Shown: positions 50,564-59,870 of the stretch, piece after piece | Layout of the letters: each line of letters starts with the position of its first letter | Numbering within the stretch: position 1 is the first letter of the stretch | Assembly: GCA_017457155.1 (NCBI GenBank) | Contig: JAFTHZ010000016.1 | Span: 56,097-120,096 of the forward strand | Direction of reading: 5' to 3' | DNA: 64,000 bases | From: Ruminococcus sp. | GTDB taxonomy: Bacteria > Bacillota > Clostridia > Oscillospirales > Acutalibacteraceae | The notes under the pieces: model-generated | Told to the model about the DNA's origin: nothing | Seen by the model: only the letters and a program-made list of their open reading frames with translations | Databases searched by the model: none | Made by a program: the position numbers and the translations under genes

Positions 50564-50593
50564 ATTATATCACATCTGCAAATATATTGTCAA
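50564..50593 (-). promoter_or_regulatory. Promoter of the lipid kinase gene
   Basis: TTGACA (50593-50588), 18 bases, TATAAT (50569-50564). Confidence 0.75.
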
Positions 50594-50627
50594 ACTATGA
50601 CGAAATATGAAACTGTACAAAAACGAA

Positions 50628-50657
50628 TCAGCCGTCAGAACAAACCCTGACGGCTGA
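50628..50657 (-). terminator. Terminator of the phosphonate operon
   Basis: TCAGCCGTCAG/CTGACGGCTGA perfect stem; A-rich side at 50619-50627 supplies the minus-strand T-rich tail. Confidence 0.8.
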
Positions 50658-50668
50658 ATACTGAAAAA

Positions 50669-51775
50669 TCAGTTGCCCAGATATTTCATAAAATTTTTCT
50701 TATTATCCATGGCAGTGGTTGTGGGGCGTCCCAGATCATCTCTGGCGCCGATGGAACACTTTACCTCTATAAAGGTCAGCTCCTGTGCCTGACAAGCTTC
50801 AGAGAGAGCCTCATCAAGTGCCTCGAAGTCATCTACGCTGACAACACAGGGATATCCGCATCCCTTAGCAATAAGAGTAAAGTCAACATCTCCTCCCACA
50901 GTGGGCATACCACCCACCGTCTCATGAGCAGAATTGTTGATGAGAATATGAACCATATTGGAGGGCTTGTTGCTTCCTACCAGAGCCATGGCACCCATGT
51001 GCATCAGGGCAGCTCCGTCGCCGTCAACACACCAGACCTTTCTCTCAGGTTTAGAGAGGGCTATCTCAAGCGCGATGGAGGAGGCATGACCCATGGAACC
51101 TACTGTGAGGAAATCCTTTTCGTGTCCCTCTCCCCTGGCTTCTCTTATCTCAAAGAGCTCGCGGGATGCCTTACCTGTGGTGGATACAATGACTCCGTCC
51201 CCTGTATATTCTGCTATATGTCTGATAATATCCTCACGGCACATACTACAATCGTTGCTGTACTTAACCTTGCCGTCAAACTCCAGGGCACCCTTGCGGA
51301 TCACAAAGGCAACCTGCTTGCCACGGGACAGCAGAGCCCTGAACTCAACAAGCTTTTCTCTCACCTGCTCCTCGGTAGTATCCTTTGACACAACAAAGGT
51401 GCTGATATCCATATCCTCAAGGAGCTTTACGGTGACCTCTCCCTGATAGATATGCTGGGGCTCATCGTGGATTCCGGGCTCGCCTCTCCAGCCTACAACA
51501 AACACACAAGGAATTCCATAGACCTTGTCATTTAGGAGAGATGCAACAGGATTGATGATGTTGCCGATTCCGCTGTTCTGAAGATACACCACAGGAACCT
51601 TGCCGGTTGCCAGATGATAGCCTGCTGCCAAAGCAACACAGTTGCCCTCATTGGCGGCGATAATATGTTCTTTTCCGATGCCGTACTCACTCATCAGGTA
51701 ATTACACAGAGGCTTCAGCTGGGAGTCGGGAACTCCCGTAAAAAACTCAAACTCACTGAAAATGTCCGCTCTCAT
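50669..51775 (-). CDS. aepY: Phosphonopyruvate decarboxylase
   Basis: ThDP-dependent enzyme that decarboxylates phosphonopyruvate to phosphonoacetaldehyde, pulling the unfavourable PEP mutase reaction forward. The N-terminal part has FFTGVPDSQLKPLCNYL and AANEGNCVALAAGYHLATGK (ThDP Glu); the C-terminal part has the ThDP motif CVDGDGAALMHMGAMA...NNSAHETVGG. 368 residues, normal. Third gene of the transaminase-mutase-decarboxylase operon, nine bases after the mutase stop. Confidence 0.95.
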   Translation of the reverse strand: MRADIFSEFEFFTGVPDSQLKPLCNYLMSEYGIGKEHIIAANEGNCVALAAGYHLATGKVPVVYLQNSGIGNIINPVASLLNDKVYGIPCVFVVGWRGEPGIHDEPQHIYQGEVTVKLLEDMDISTFVVSKDTTEEQVREKLVEFRALLSRGKQVAFVIRKGALEFDGKVKYSNDCSMCREDIIRHIAEYTGDGVIVSTTGKASRELFEIREARGEGHEKDFLTVGSMGHASSIALEIALSKPERKVWCVDGDGAALMHMGAMALVGSNKPSNMVHILINNSAHETVGGMPTVGGDVDFTLIAKGCGYPCVVSVDDFEALDEALSEACQAQELTFIEVKCSIGARDDLGRPTTTAMDNKKNFMKYLGN

Positions 51776-51784
51776 ATTCTCACC

Positions 51785-53080
51785 TCACAGCTCATCAATC
51801 AGGGTGATGATTTCTTTGAAAGGCATCAGCTTTGAGTCAACCTCCAGAGCTCTGTGGCACTGCAGAATCTCCATAGCAGTGCTCTGCATTGCGGGGAAGG
51901 CTGAGCGAGTAAGCTGATTGGCATAGATAACGATGTTTACTCCATGCTCTGACAGCTCCTCCTCGGTGACGCTGTTGAAGGATGTGGGAACAACCACAAT
52001 GGGAGTTTCCTTGTCCTTCTCTCTGAACTTATCGCAGAACTCAAATATCTCTGCGGGATCCTTCTTTCTGGAGTGAATCATAATGCCGTCTGCACCTGCC
52101 TCAACATAGGCGAAGGCACGGCTGAGGGCATCCTCCATTCCCTGCTCGAGTATAAGGCTCTCAATACGAGCGATGATCATAAACTCCTCGGTGAGCTGAG
52201 CGTTCTTTCCTGCGCTTATCTTTGCACAGAAATTCTCGATGGTATCCTGAGTCTGGACAACCTCTGTACCGAAGAGGGAGTTCTTTTTGAGACCTGTTTT
52301 GTCCTCGATGATAACCGCTGACACACCCATACGCTCAAGGGTTCTTACGTTATATACAAAATGCTCTGTCAGTCCGCCGGTGTCTCCATCAAGTATGATG
52401 GGCTTGGTGGTAACCTCCATAACATCATCGATGGTACGCAGTCTGGATGACATATCAACAAGCTCAATATCAGGCTTGCCCTTGGCAGTAGAGTCACAGA
52501 GAGAGGACACCCACATAGCATCAAACTGGTCCAGCTTGCCGTCTCTGGCAACAACAGTCTTCTCTGCAATAATTCCTGTGAGACCTGAGTGAACCTCCAG
52601 AGTCTTTACCACGGGGCACATCTTTACAAGCTGACGGAGTCTGCGACGGCGATACTCAGGCATAGACAGCTTCTCCTTGAGGATTCTGTCCACCTTCTGA
52701 ACATCGCTGTTTCTGGTGTATTCGATCTCAACCAGCTCTCCGCCCCACTTATCCAGCGCACGTACAGCGCTGTCACGCAGGGCAGACTCGGGACCCTGAG
52801 CCCAGTTGTCTCCATGGATGACATAGTCGGGACGCAACTGCTCAACAATATCATCGTAGAGCATATCGTGCTGAATGACGACCTCATCCACTCCGTCCAT
52901 ATTCTCGTACATCTTTATTCTCTCATCCAGAGTCTTTGTGGGAAAACGGTTGTATCTGATAAGAGCCTCGTCAGAGAGAGCTCCGACAATAACCTTGCCC
53001 AGCTTGTGGGCTTCCTCAATAATATTTATATGACCGTCATGGATAATGTCGGTACAGAAACAGGTATAAACTTTCTTCAT
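51785..53080 (-). CDS. aepX: Phosphoenolpyruvate mutase fused to an N-terminal cytidylyltransferase-like domain
   Basis: Makes the C-P bond by converting PEP to phosphonopyruvate. Residues 1-~135 form a nucleotidyltransferase domain (CTDIIHDGHINII with the HxGH motif, later ISR-like RNSDVQKVD), as in CTP:phosphoethanolamine or glycerol-3-phosphate cytidylyltransferases. Residues ~140-431 are the mutase with the diagnostic EDKTGLKKNSLFG and LDGDTGG. The fusion suggests that the product 2-aminoethylphosphonate is activated with CTP for attachment to a lipid or glycan. ATG at 53080 has AGGAG eight bases upstream. Confidence 0.95.
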   Translation of the reverse strand: MKKVYTCFCTDIIHDGHINIIEEAHKLGKVIVGALSDEALIRYNRFPTKTLDERIKMYENMDGVDEVVIQHDMLYDDIVEQLRPDYVIHGDNWAQGPESALRDSAVRALDKWGGELVEIEYTRNSDVQKVDRILKEKLSMPEYRRRRLRQLVKMCPVVKTLEVHSGLTGIIAEKTVVARDGKLDQFDAMWVSSLCDSTAKGKPDIELVDMSSRLRTIDDVMEVTTKPIILDGDTGGLTEHFVYNVRTLERMGVSAVIIEDKTGLKKNSLFGTEVVQTQDTIENFCAKISAGKNAQLTEEFMIIARIESLILEQGMEDALSRAFAYVEAGADGIMIHSRKKDPAEIFEFCDKFREKDKETPIVVVPTSFNSVTEEELSEHGVNIVIYANQLTRSAFPAMQSTAMEILQCHRALEVDSKLMPFKEIITLIDEL

Positions 53081-53082
53081 TT

Positions 53083-54228
53083 TCAGCACTCCTTATATTT
53101 TACGGGGATAGAAATGTTATTTGCCTGCAGTGCACATCTGAGCACCTTGAAAAACTCCACAATGTCTTCTTCGTCGATAGCTCCCAGAGCACAAAGGCGG
53201 AAGGTGTTGGTGGTGGAAATCTTACCGGGATAAATGGTAAATCCTCTCTCGTAGCAGTAGTCATGAACCTTCTCAAAATCCCAGTTCTCATCATCGGGAT
53301 ATCTGACAGACACAACAAGTCCTGCCTGAAGCTCGCGCTTGATAACATCCTTAAAGCCCAGCTCCTCCAGACCCTTGTGTATAGCCTCAAAGACTCTGGT
53401 GTGACGGGCCCATTTCTCCTGCTCGCCCTCGGCAAAATACTCGTCCAGCGCCTGACGGACAGAGTAGATGGTCTGTACGGGAGGAGTAAAGTGCATCTCC
53501 CCTGTTTTCTCAAAGAAATCATACTGGAGAAAAAGATTGCAGTAATAGGAACGGCGGGGATACTGTGCGGACTTCTCTATGATATCCTTGCGACCTATAA
53601 CAAAGGACAAACCTGTCATGGCCATGAGACCCTTCTGGGCTGATGCCATACAGAAGTCGATGTTCTCCTTCTCAATATCTATGGGACGCATTGCATAGGT
53701 GGAGGTAGTATCCACAGTGAACACAGCCCCGTATTTGTGAGCAAGGGCTCCGATCTCCCTGATGGGGTTGAGGATTCCTGTGCCTGTCTCGTTGTGGGTG
53801 GTGTGAACCAGCGCTATGTCGGGGTCAGCCTTCAGCGTCTCCTCCACAACCTGCAGATCAGGCAGCTCGTCCACAGGAAACTTAAGGTCAATATGCTCAA
53901 GACCGTAATACTCACAGATCTCAACCGCACGTGTGCTGTATGCTCCGTTGTTAACAACCAGGATCTTCTTATCCTTTGGCAGAAGAGAATTGAGGCACAC
54001 ATCAATGTTGATGGTACCCGAGCCGCAGAACAGAACGGAGGTGTAGACCTTCGGGTCTCCGTGTACTATCCGCACCAGATCTTCCCTCATCTGCTTCATC
54101 ATGGAGCCGAACTCTTTCTCACGGGGACAGATATCGGGAACTATCTGTGCCAGCTTCACCGTATCGGTGGTGGTAGCGGGACCGGGATTGAGAAGTATGT
54201 TTCGTTTTATGCTGATACCTTCTAACAT
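53083..54228 (-). CDS. phnW: 2-aminoethylphosphonate-pyruvate transaminase
   Basis: PLP aminotransferase of the PhnW/AepW group: LLNPGPATTTDTVK, CGSGTINIDVCLNSLLP, HNETGTG, VDTTSTYAM and the PLP Lys in ASAQKGLMAM. In this operon it should run toward making 2-aminoethylphosphonate from phosphonoacetaldehyde, completing the three-step path with the mutase and decarboxylase. 381 residues. First gene of the operon; a promoter lies ~100 bases upstream. Confidence 0.93.
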   Translation of the reverse strand: MLEGISIKRNILLNPGPATTTDTVKLAQIVPDICPREKEFGSMMKQMREDLVRIVHGDPKVYTSVLFCGSGTINIDVCLNSLLPKDKKILVVNNGAYSTRAVEICEYYGLEHIDLKFPVDELPDLQVVEETLKADPDIALVHTTHNETGTGILNPIREIGALAHKYGAVFTVDTTSTYAMRPIDIEKENIDFCMASAQKGLMAMTGLSFVIGRKDIIEKSAQYPRRSYYCNLFLQYDFFEKTGEMHFTPPVQTIYSVRQALDEYFAEGEQEKWARHTRVFEAIHKGLEELGFKDVIKRELQAGLVVSVRYPDDENWDFEKVHDYCYERGFTIYPGKISTTNTFRLCALGAIDEEDIVEFFKVLRCALQANNISIPVKYKEC

Positions 54229-54270
54229 TTGAACACCTCATCACATATTTTCAGATTATTTCTTGATTTT

Positions 54271-54450
54271 GTTCATTTATCCAGGAATCACAAAAAGATT
54301 CTGAACATTAAGTCGCATAAGACAATTATAACAACGAAAGGCTATATGTCAAGGTTTTTCTGAATTTTTCTTTATTTTCTTCATATTATCCCCCAAAAAG
54401 CCAATGTTCAGTTTCCACCCTCACAATGAACATAAGCCAATAAAATGAAC
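54271..54450. repeat. Cluster of TGAAC/GTTCA boxes around the phosphonate operon promoter
   Basis: GTTCAT (54271-54276), CTGAACATT (54301-54309), ATGTTCA (54404-54410) facing TGAACAT (54427-54433), and ATGAAC (54445-54450). The middle two form a perfect seven-base inverted repeat. They flank the promoter at 54325-54352 and could be regulator sites. Confidence 0.4.
54325..54352 (-). promoter_or_regulatory. Promoter of the phosphonate operon
   Basis: Consensus TTGACA (54352-54347), 16 bases, TATAAT (54330-54325). Confidence 0.8.
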
Positions 54451-54487
54451 AAAAAAAAAGACAGGGACGCATTCTCTGCATCCCTGT
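54451..54487 (-). terminator. Terminator after the MATE gene
   Basis: ACAGGGACGCA/TGCATCCCTGT stem (one mismatch) with nine-base A-run as minus-strand T-tract. Confidence 0.9.
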
Positions 54488-54515
54488 AATCACTATATAT
54501 CGGTTATCAGTTCGC

Positions 54516-55928
54516 TCAGGCTTTTGCGGTCTCGGACTCGTCGGATACCAGGTTATTGATCCACACGCCCTTCTTCACAAGCACAAAGCCAACCACGCAT
54601 TTGAGGATATCAAATCCCTGGATGATGGCATACATCATAACAACATTGAGTCCTGTGAACATCGACAGCAGATACGCCGCCAAAATCTGTACAAACCAAA
54701 CATACACACTGTCAAACAGGAAGGTGACAACCGTCTTGCCTCCTGAGCGCAGGGTAAAGTACGAGGTATGGATAAATCCATGGAAAGGCATCATAAAGGA
54801 GCTTATGAGCAGGCAAGCGGTTGCGATCTCCTTGACGGTATCTGTGGTCTTGTATATCTGAGGGAACAGGGGTGACAACACAGCCATCACAACTCCCACC
54901 ACAATGCAAACAAAAACGGTGAAAGCGATGATCTTTCTGTCCTCGTCCTTGGCACGTTCCAGCTCTCCTGCTCCCAGCAACTGTCCGACTATGATGCTGA
55001 TCGCACTGCCAAAGGCAAAGAACGCACAGAAGAACAGGTTAGAGACTGTGGAGCTGATATTCAGCGCAGACACAGCCTCAAGTCCTCTCACAGAATATCT
55101 CTGTACAAGCACAGCCTGTCCCACAGACCACAGCACCTCGTTGAGCATAAGAGGAAAACCCTTGCGGATGATTCCCGCCATAAGCTGCGAGGGAATCCTC
55201 AGACTCCTGTATGCCTTCACGATAAACTTGTTCTTGCCCTTATGTGTATGAGTCCAGAATACAACGACACCGAACTCACACAGACGGGAAACAACTGTTG
55301 CGATAGCCGCTCCGCGGATACCCATAGCAGGAATGTGCAGGAAGCTGACACCGAAGATGAGCATATAGTCAAGCGCCACGTTCACAGCAACTGCCACAAG
55401 TCCTCCAATCATGGGAGGTACGGTACGGCCCGTCTCTCTCAAAGTTCCGGCATAAGCGCTGGTTATGGCAAAAAGAGGAATCTGCAGCAGCATTATCCTC
55501 ATATATTCCTTGCCGTACAGGAGAGTGGCCTCAAGGTCAAGGTTATCCTCTCCTTTATGTAGAAACAGAGAGATCAGCTCATCATCAAAGAACAGAAAAA
55601 GTCCGATGCAGAATACCGCCATCAGACTGACGATAATAATCTTTGCTCTGAAGGTAGACCGGACACCCTCGTGGTCACCCTTGCCAAAGTACTGAGCGGT
55701 GAATATTCCTGCTCCTGATACTCCGCCGAAGATGCACACATTGAACACATACAAAAGCTGATTGACAATAGCCACTCCTGACATTTGCTCTGTGCCTATC
55801 TGACCCACCATTATGTTATCCACCAGACTGACAAAGTTGGTGATAACCTGCTGGACAAGTATAGGCAGGGTAATCATCAGAACTTTCTTATAGAATTGTT
55901 TGTCACCAATAAACTTTCTAAGAAACAT
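54516..55928 (-). CDS. MATE family efflux transporter
   Basis: A 470-residue multidrug/metabolite exporter with twelve transmembrane segments in two related halves. The first helix pair LMITLPILVQQVITNFVSLVDNIMVGQIG is reflected in shorter motifs such as SLVDNIMVGQIG, and ALNISSTVSNLFFCAF marks the second half, both typical. ATG at 55928 is used; the upstream in-frame extension would have to be read through the terminator hairpin of the preceding gene. Its RBS (GGTGT) is weak. Substrate unknown. Confidence 0.92.
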   Translation of the reverse strand: MFLRKFIGDKQFYKKVLMITLPILVQQVITNFVSLVDNIMVGQIGTEQMSGVAIVNQLLYVFNVCIFGGVSGAGIFTAQYFGKGDHEGVRSTFRAKIIIVSLMAVFCIGLFLFFDDELISLFLHKGEDNLDLEATLLYGKEYMRIMLLQIPLFAITSAYAGTLRETGRTVPPMIGGLVAVAVNVALDYMLIFGVSFLHIPAMGIRGAAIATVVSRLCEFGVVVFWTHTHKGKNKFIVKAYRSLRIPSQLMAGIIRKGFPLMLNEVLWSVGQAVLVQRYSVRGLEAVSALNISSTVSNLFFCAFFAFGSAISIIVGQLLGAGELERAKDEDRKIIAFTVFVCIVVGVVMAVLSPLFPQIYKTTDTVKEIATACLLISSFMMPFHGFIHTSYFTLRSGGKTVVTFLFDSVYVWFVQILAAYLLSMFTGLNVVMMYAIIQGFDILKCVVGFVLVKKGVWINNLVSDESETAKA

Positions 55929-55935
55929 ATTACAC

Positions 55936-55975
55936 CAAAAAGGCGATGGCACCGCAAAAAAGCGGTACCTCGCCA
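55936..55975 (-). terminator. Terminator between the beta-CASP nuclease and MATE genes
   Basis: GGCGA..GG..ACCGC-aaaaaa-GCGGT.CC.TCGCC stem (55942-55975) with a short minus-strand T-tract at 55940-55936. Confidence 0.75.
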
Positions 55976-55988
55976 CTTCATAAAAATT

Positions 55989-57608
55989 TTATCTTCTGTA
56001 TTTCTCGTACAACTGCTCCACTTCTCTGGTAAAGCGAGCCAGCTCTTTATTAGGAATGCCCTCCGAGCTCTCAGCAATATCAGAGAGCTTCTTCACAGCA
56101 CTCACAAGTCTGCTATACATCAGACGATTCTTGGAGAAGGAAACCTGTGAGGAGGGCTTTCTGACCACAGGTACACCCTGTGCAACATACTCAAACTCTC
56201 CTTTTGCAAGGTCATATACCGTACCGCTGAAGGGTGCCATAGCACTGAGTCCCCGTGTGGTCTCAAGCTCCTGTGCAAACTCCACAGCCGCTCTGTCTTC
56301 CCCGTGATTTACAAACACCTGAGCAGGCTTGTCTTCTATACTGTCAACCCAGCCAAGGAGTCCGTTCTTGTCAGCATGACCGCTGATTCCTGCCAGAGAC
56401 TCAATCCTCGCCCTGACAGCCACCTCGTCTCCGAAGAGCTTCACTTTGTCAGCTCCGTCAAGAATCTTCCGTCCCAGAGTTCCCACAGCCTGATAGCCCA
56501 CAAACAGAACCGTACACTCACTTCTCCACAAGTTATACTTCAGGTGATGACAAATTCTGCCTGCCTCACACATTCCGCTGGCAGATATGATCACCTTGGG
56601 AGTCTTATCAAAGTTCAGCTGCTTTGACTCTTCGGTACTCACATAGGTATGAAGCCCGTCAAACACTAAAGGATTATCGCCCGATTGCATCACAGAACGT
56701 ATATCTCTGTCAAAGCAATCCACACTACATTGCATATATATACTCGTCGCCTCATTTGCAAGAGGAGAATCCACATATACAGGAAAGCCGTCGTGACCCC
56801 TGACCATACCCATGTTCTTGATCTCTCGGATAAAGTACAGCAGTTCCTGTGTACGACCCACCGCAAACGAGGGAATGATAAGGTTTCCGCCCCTATCCAG
56901 AGTAGTCTGAATATAATCCGCAAGCAACGCAACGGTTCTGGCGTCGTTTCCGCTTCTGTCGTGGACACGGTTGCCGTAGGTGGACTCAATCACAAGGTAG
57001 TCACAGCCGTCTATGGGCTTGGGATCATTGATGATAGGTTGGTTAGTATTGCCAACATCTCCACTGAAGACGATCTTCTTGTGCACATCCCCCTCTGAGA
57101 GCCACAGCTCCACACAGGCACTGCCAAGCAGATGTCCGATGTCGGTGAATCTGACAGAGATATTCTCTGACAAGGGCGTAGTCTGTGCATAACTGAGCCG
57201 ACGGAACTTCTCAAGCACCGCCTCAGTATCAGCCAGAGAGAAGAGAGGCTCCACCGGCTCTTTTCCTGCACGGCGGGCCTTGCGGGTCCTGTACTTTGCA
57301 TCCGACTCCTGAATATGCGCACAATCCCGAAGCATGATCTCACACAGGTCACAGGTCTCAGCCGTGGCAAAAACCTGACCTCTGAAGCCTTTCTTATAAA
57401 GCAAGGGAATATATCCCGAGTGGTCCACATGGGCGTGAGTCAGGAACAGATAAGATATCTGAGACGGATGTACAGGCAGGGGTGCATTCTCAAACACATC
57501 CGCACCCTGAGGCATACCGCAATCCACAAGAGCATATTCCCCTCCTACCTCAAGGAGAGTACAGCTGCCTGTCACCTCATGGCAGGCACCGATAAAGGTC
57601 ACTTTCAT
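55989..57608 (-). CDS. Metallo-beta-lactamase/beta-CASP exonuclease-like protein
   Basis: A 539-residue relative of CPSF73/YSH1 and bacterial beta-CASP RNases. Metal motif THAHVDHSG, IGHLLGSACVEL, FSGDVGN, beta-CASP motifs (IPSFAVGRTQELL, VYVDSPLANEAT) and SGHADKNGLLG with a final VNHGEDRAA. It is distinct from the RNase J at the window start, so this chromosome segment has two beta-CASP enzymes. No partner domain such as KH is attached. It is four bases after the LOG-family gene and should be cotranscribed with it. Confidence 0.92.
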   Translation of the reverse strand: MKVTFIGACHEVTGSCTLLEVGGEYALVDCGMPQGADVFENAPLPVHPSQISYLFLTHAHVDHSGYIPLLYKKGFRGQVFATAETCDLCEIMLRDCAHIQESDAKYRTRKARRAGKEPVEPLFSLADTEAVLEKFRRLSYAQTTPLSENISVRFTDIGHLLGSACVELWLSEGDVHKKIVFSGDVGNTNQPIINDPKPIDGCDYLVIESTYGNRVHDRSGNDARTVALLADYIQTTLDRGGNLIIPSFAVGRTQELLYFIREIKNMGMVRGHDGFPVYVDSPLANEATSIYMQCSVDCFDRDIRSVMQSGDNPLVFDGLHTYVSTEESKQLNFDKTPKVIISASGMCEAGRICHHLKYNLWRSECTVLFVGYQAVGTLGRKILDGADKVKLFGDEVAVRARIESLAGISGHADKNGLLGWVDSIEDKPAQVFVNHGEDRAAVEFAQELETTRGLSAMAPFSGTVYDLAKGEFEYVAQGVPVVRKPSSQVSFSKNRLMYSRLVSAVKKLSDIAESSEGIPNKELARFTREVEQLYEKYRR

Positions 57609-57613
57609 TCAAA

Positions 57614-58195
57614 TCAACCATCCTTAAGATCCTTCACCAGAAGATTCTCCGGCTGAGGAGCCTCAATAAATTCAAACAACTCGTCAAGATCGTCCGTGGT
57701 CTTATAGAGTGCATCACAGGCTGAGCGCACAAAGCCCTTTTCAACAGCCGCTTTCATCATAGCATTCAGCTCGTTATAGTAGCCCTTCACATTGTAGAGG
57801 ACGATAGGCTTATTGTGTCGGCACAGCTGCCTGAGAGTCATAATCTCAAAGAACTCCTCAAAGGTACCGATACCTCCGGGAACAATGACAAATGCATCAG
57901 ACCTGTCCTCCATTATCTGCTTGCGCTCACGCATGGTCTTTGTCTCAATGACCTCGTCACAGAAGGGGAACACAGCCTCTATTTCCTCGTCCTCAAAGAA
58001 GCTGGGAATAACCCCCTCAATATAGCCGCCCTGCATCTGGACACCCTGTGCAGCGGCACCCATCAGGCCGTTTCCGCCGCCACCGAATACTAAAGAGTGG
58101 CCTCGTTTTACCATTTCTTCGCCGAAAGCCTGAACCTTCTCGAAATACTCCTTGTCGATTTCGGGAGAAGCTGCTCCGAACACGCAGATTTTCAT
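57614..58195 (-). CDS. LOG family (TIGR00730) nucleotide phosphoribohydrolase
   Basis: A 193-residue Rossmann-like protein with VFGGGGNGLMGAAAQG, ETKTMRERKQIM and the signature VPGGIGTFEEFFE. These enzymes remove ribose 5'-phosphate from nucleotides (AMP, or cytokinin precursors). ATG at 58195 has AAAAGGAGAG upstream. A TTGCCT-18-TATAAT promoter is at 58263-58292. Confidence 0.93.
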   Translation of the reverse strand: MKICVFGAASPEIDKEYFEKVQAFGEEMVKRGHSLVFGGGGNGLMGAAAQGVQMQGGYIEGVIPSFFEDEEIEAVFPFCDEVIETKTMRERKQIMEDRSDAFVIVPGGIGTFEEFFEIMTLRQLCRHNKPIVLYNVKGYYNELNAMMKAAVEKGFVRSACDALYKTTDDLDELFEFIEAPQPENLLVKDLKDG

Positions 58196-58262
58196 ATATT
58201 TCTCTCCTTTTAAAAAAGTGTCTGCCATATAATAAATGATAAACATCTTTTCAATATGTATT

Positions 58263-58292
58263 ATTATACCACGATATTTCCCGATTAGGCAA
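58263..58292 (-). promoter_or_regulatory. Promoter of the LOG/beta-CASP genes
   Basis: TTGCCT (58292-58287), 18 bases, TATAAT (58268-58263). Confidence 0.55.
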
Positions 58293-58330
58293 CAAAAATA
58301 ATATAAAGATTCTATTAATAAAACAAAACA

Positions 58331-58352
58331 CGGCAGCCGAAAACGACTGCCG
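58331..58352 (-). terminator. Terminator after the threonine aldolase gene
   Basis: CGGCAG...CTGCCG stem with extended inner pairing; the minus strand continues TGTTTTGTTTT. Confidence 0.8.
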
Positions 58353-58365
58353 CAAAAGATACTTA

Positions 58366-59403
58366 TCAGATGAGAGAAATAAGCTTCTCCACCGTCTCTG
58401 CTTTGGTGGCCCAGCTGGTAACGAACCTGACTACGGTGCGTCCGTCCTCAAGCTTCTCCCAGACCTCAAATACCGCGTTCTCAGAGAGAGTAGCAAGCTG
58501 TGCATCGTCAACAACCACAAACTGCTGATTGGTGGGAGAGTCAACATACAGCTCATAACCCTTGCTGACAAAACCCTCCTTCAACATATTCGCTGTGTCG
58601 ATGGCGTTCTTGCCAAGCTTCATATACAGCCCGTCAGTGAACAAAGTATCAAACTGCAGACCGGTAACCCAACCCTTTGCCATAAGGGCACCGTGCTGTT
58701 TTATCTGTGCAACAAAGCACTTGGGCATATTGTTCTTTGTGAATACTATGGCCTCTCCGCACAGAGCACCCACCTTGGTACCGCCGATATAGAACACATC
58801 ACAAAGCTGTGCAATATCCTCCAGAGTCAGGTCTGTACCGCGACTCATAAGTCCGTATCCCAATCTTGCTCCATCAAGGAACAAGGGGATGTCGTATTCT
58901 CTGCAGACATCGGATACAGCCTTCAGCTCTTCCTTTGAATACAGGGTTCCCAGCTCTGTGGGATGGGACACATAGACCATTCCGGGATAGACCATATGCT
59001 CGTGGCTCTCGTCAGCATAGAAAGTATCGATTAGTGCGCGAAGCTCACCTGCGTCCATCTTGCCATTATGATGAGGCAGAGTCAGCACCTTGTGTCCCGT
59101 GAATTCCACAGCACCTGCCTCGTGAACGTTAATATGGGCAGTGGTAACTCCCACAACTCCCTCATAGGGCTTGAGCATAGTGTCAATAACAAGCTGATTG
59201 GTCTGAGTTCCTCCGCAGACAAACTTAACCTGTGCAGTCTCGCATCCGCAGGCAACGCGGATCTTCTGCTGTGCACTCTCACAGTAGGGATCTGTGCCGT
59301 AGCCTGTGAGCTGTTCCATCTGGGTCTCGGAAAAACGTCTGAGGATATCTGAGTGAGCACCCTCGGAATAGTCGTTCTTAAAGTAAAGTCTGGTATCTGC
59401 CAT
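58366..59403 (-). CDS. ltaE: Low-specificity threonine aldolase family
   Basis: PLP enzyme cleaving threonine or allo-threonine to glycine and acetaldehyde. YFKNDYSEGAHSDIL at the start, THINVHEAGAVEFTGHKVL, LFLDGARLGYGLMSRG and the PLP lysine in FYIGGTKVGALCGEA are seen. 345 residues from ATG 59403, with AAAGGAG upstream; a longer in-frame reading enters the gap after fabZ. It lies 32 bases after fabZ and may be part of the fabK-fabZ transcript. Confidence 0.92.
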   Translation of the reverse strand: MADTRLYFKNDYSEGAHSDILRRFSETQMEQLTGYGTDPYCESAQQKIRVACGCETAQVKFVCGGTQTNQLVIDTMLKPYEGVVGVTTAHINVHEAGAVEFTGHKVLTLPHHNGKMDAGELRALIDTFYADESHEHMVYPGMVYVSHPTELGTLYSKEELKAVSDVCREYDIPLFLDGARLGYGLMSRGTDLTLEDIAQLCDVFYIGGTKVGALCGEAIVFTKNNMPKCFVAQIKQHGALMAKGWVTGLQFDTLFTDGLYMKLGKNAIDTANMLKEGFVSKGYELYVDSPTNQQFVVVDDAQLATLSENAVFEVWEKLEDGRTVVRFVTSWATKAETVEKLISLI

Positions 59404-59435
59404 TTGTGATACTCCTTTTATCTTAATAAATTTAA

Positions 59436-59858
59436 TCAGATTTCTGCTTCTGTCACCGCAAACGAAAACTCGGCGGAAACACATTTCTTGCCCTTACATG
59501 TCACCGTACCCTCTGCAAAATAGAAGGGATGGCGGGTCTTTGTGAGATGACAGCGGATCTCCACTGTATCCCCGGGCTTTACGGGAGTGCGGAACTTGAC
59601 CTTATTGAGTCCTGTATAGACAGCGGTCTTGCCCTCACCCGCCAGGTCGCTGAGCAGTACGCAACAGGATTGGGCGAGCATCTCGCAAAGGATGACCCCC
59701 GGAACAATAGGATTGGAGGGAAAATGCCCCTGAAGAAAGAACTCGTCTCCTCTCACAGTATAGTGAGCGACGGCCTCATCCCCTACCCTCTCGGCATCAT
59801 CGAGCAGCAGCATAGGCTCTCTGTGAGGGAGGATGTTTTTTATCTCATCTCTGTTCAT
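59436..59858 (-). CDS. fabZ: 3-hydroxyacyl-ACP dehydratase FabZ
   Basis: Dehydrates hydroxyacyl-ACP in fatty acid elongation. The hot-dog fold motif ILPHREPMLLLD, the catalytic His in GHFPSNPIVPGVILCEMLAQ and KFRTPVKPGDT are complete. 140 residues. Follows fabK by 12 bases. The rest of the usual fab cluster (fabD, fabG, fabF, acpP) is not here. Confidence 0.95.
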   Translation of the reverse strand: MNRDEIKNILPHREPMLLLDDAERVGDEAVAHYTVRGDEFFLQGHFPSNPIVPGVILCEMLAQSCCVLLSDLAGEGKTAVYTGLNKVKFRTPVKPGDTVEIRCHLTKTRHPFYFAEGTVTCKGKKCVSAEFSFAVTEAEI

Positions 59859-59870
59859 AAGGCACCTCTG

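Noticed and set aside
55929-55976. N-terminal extension of the MATE protein from an upstream GTG
   Set aside because: The extension is encoded by the terminator hairpin of the preceding gene, so it is not expected to be translated.
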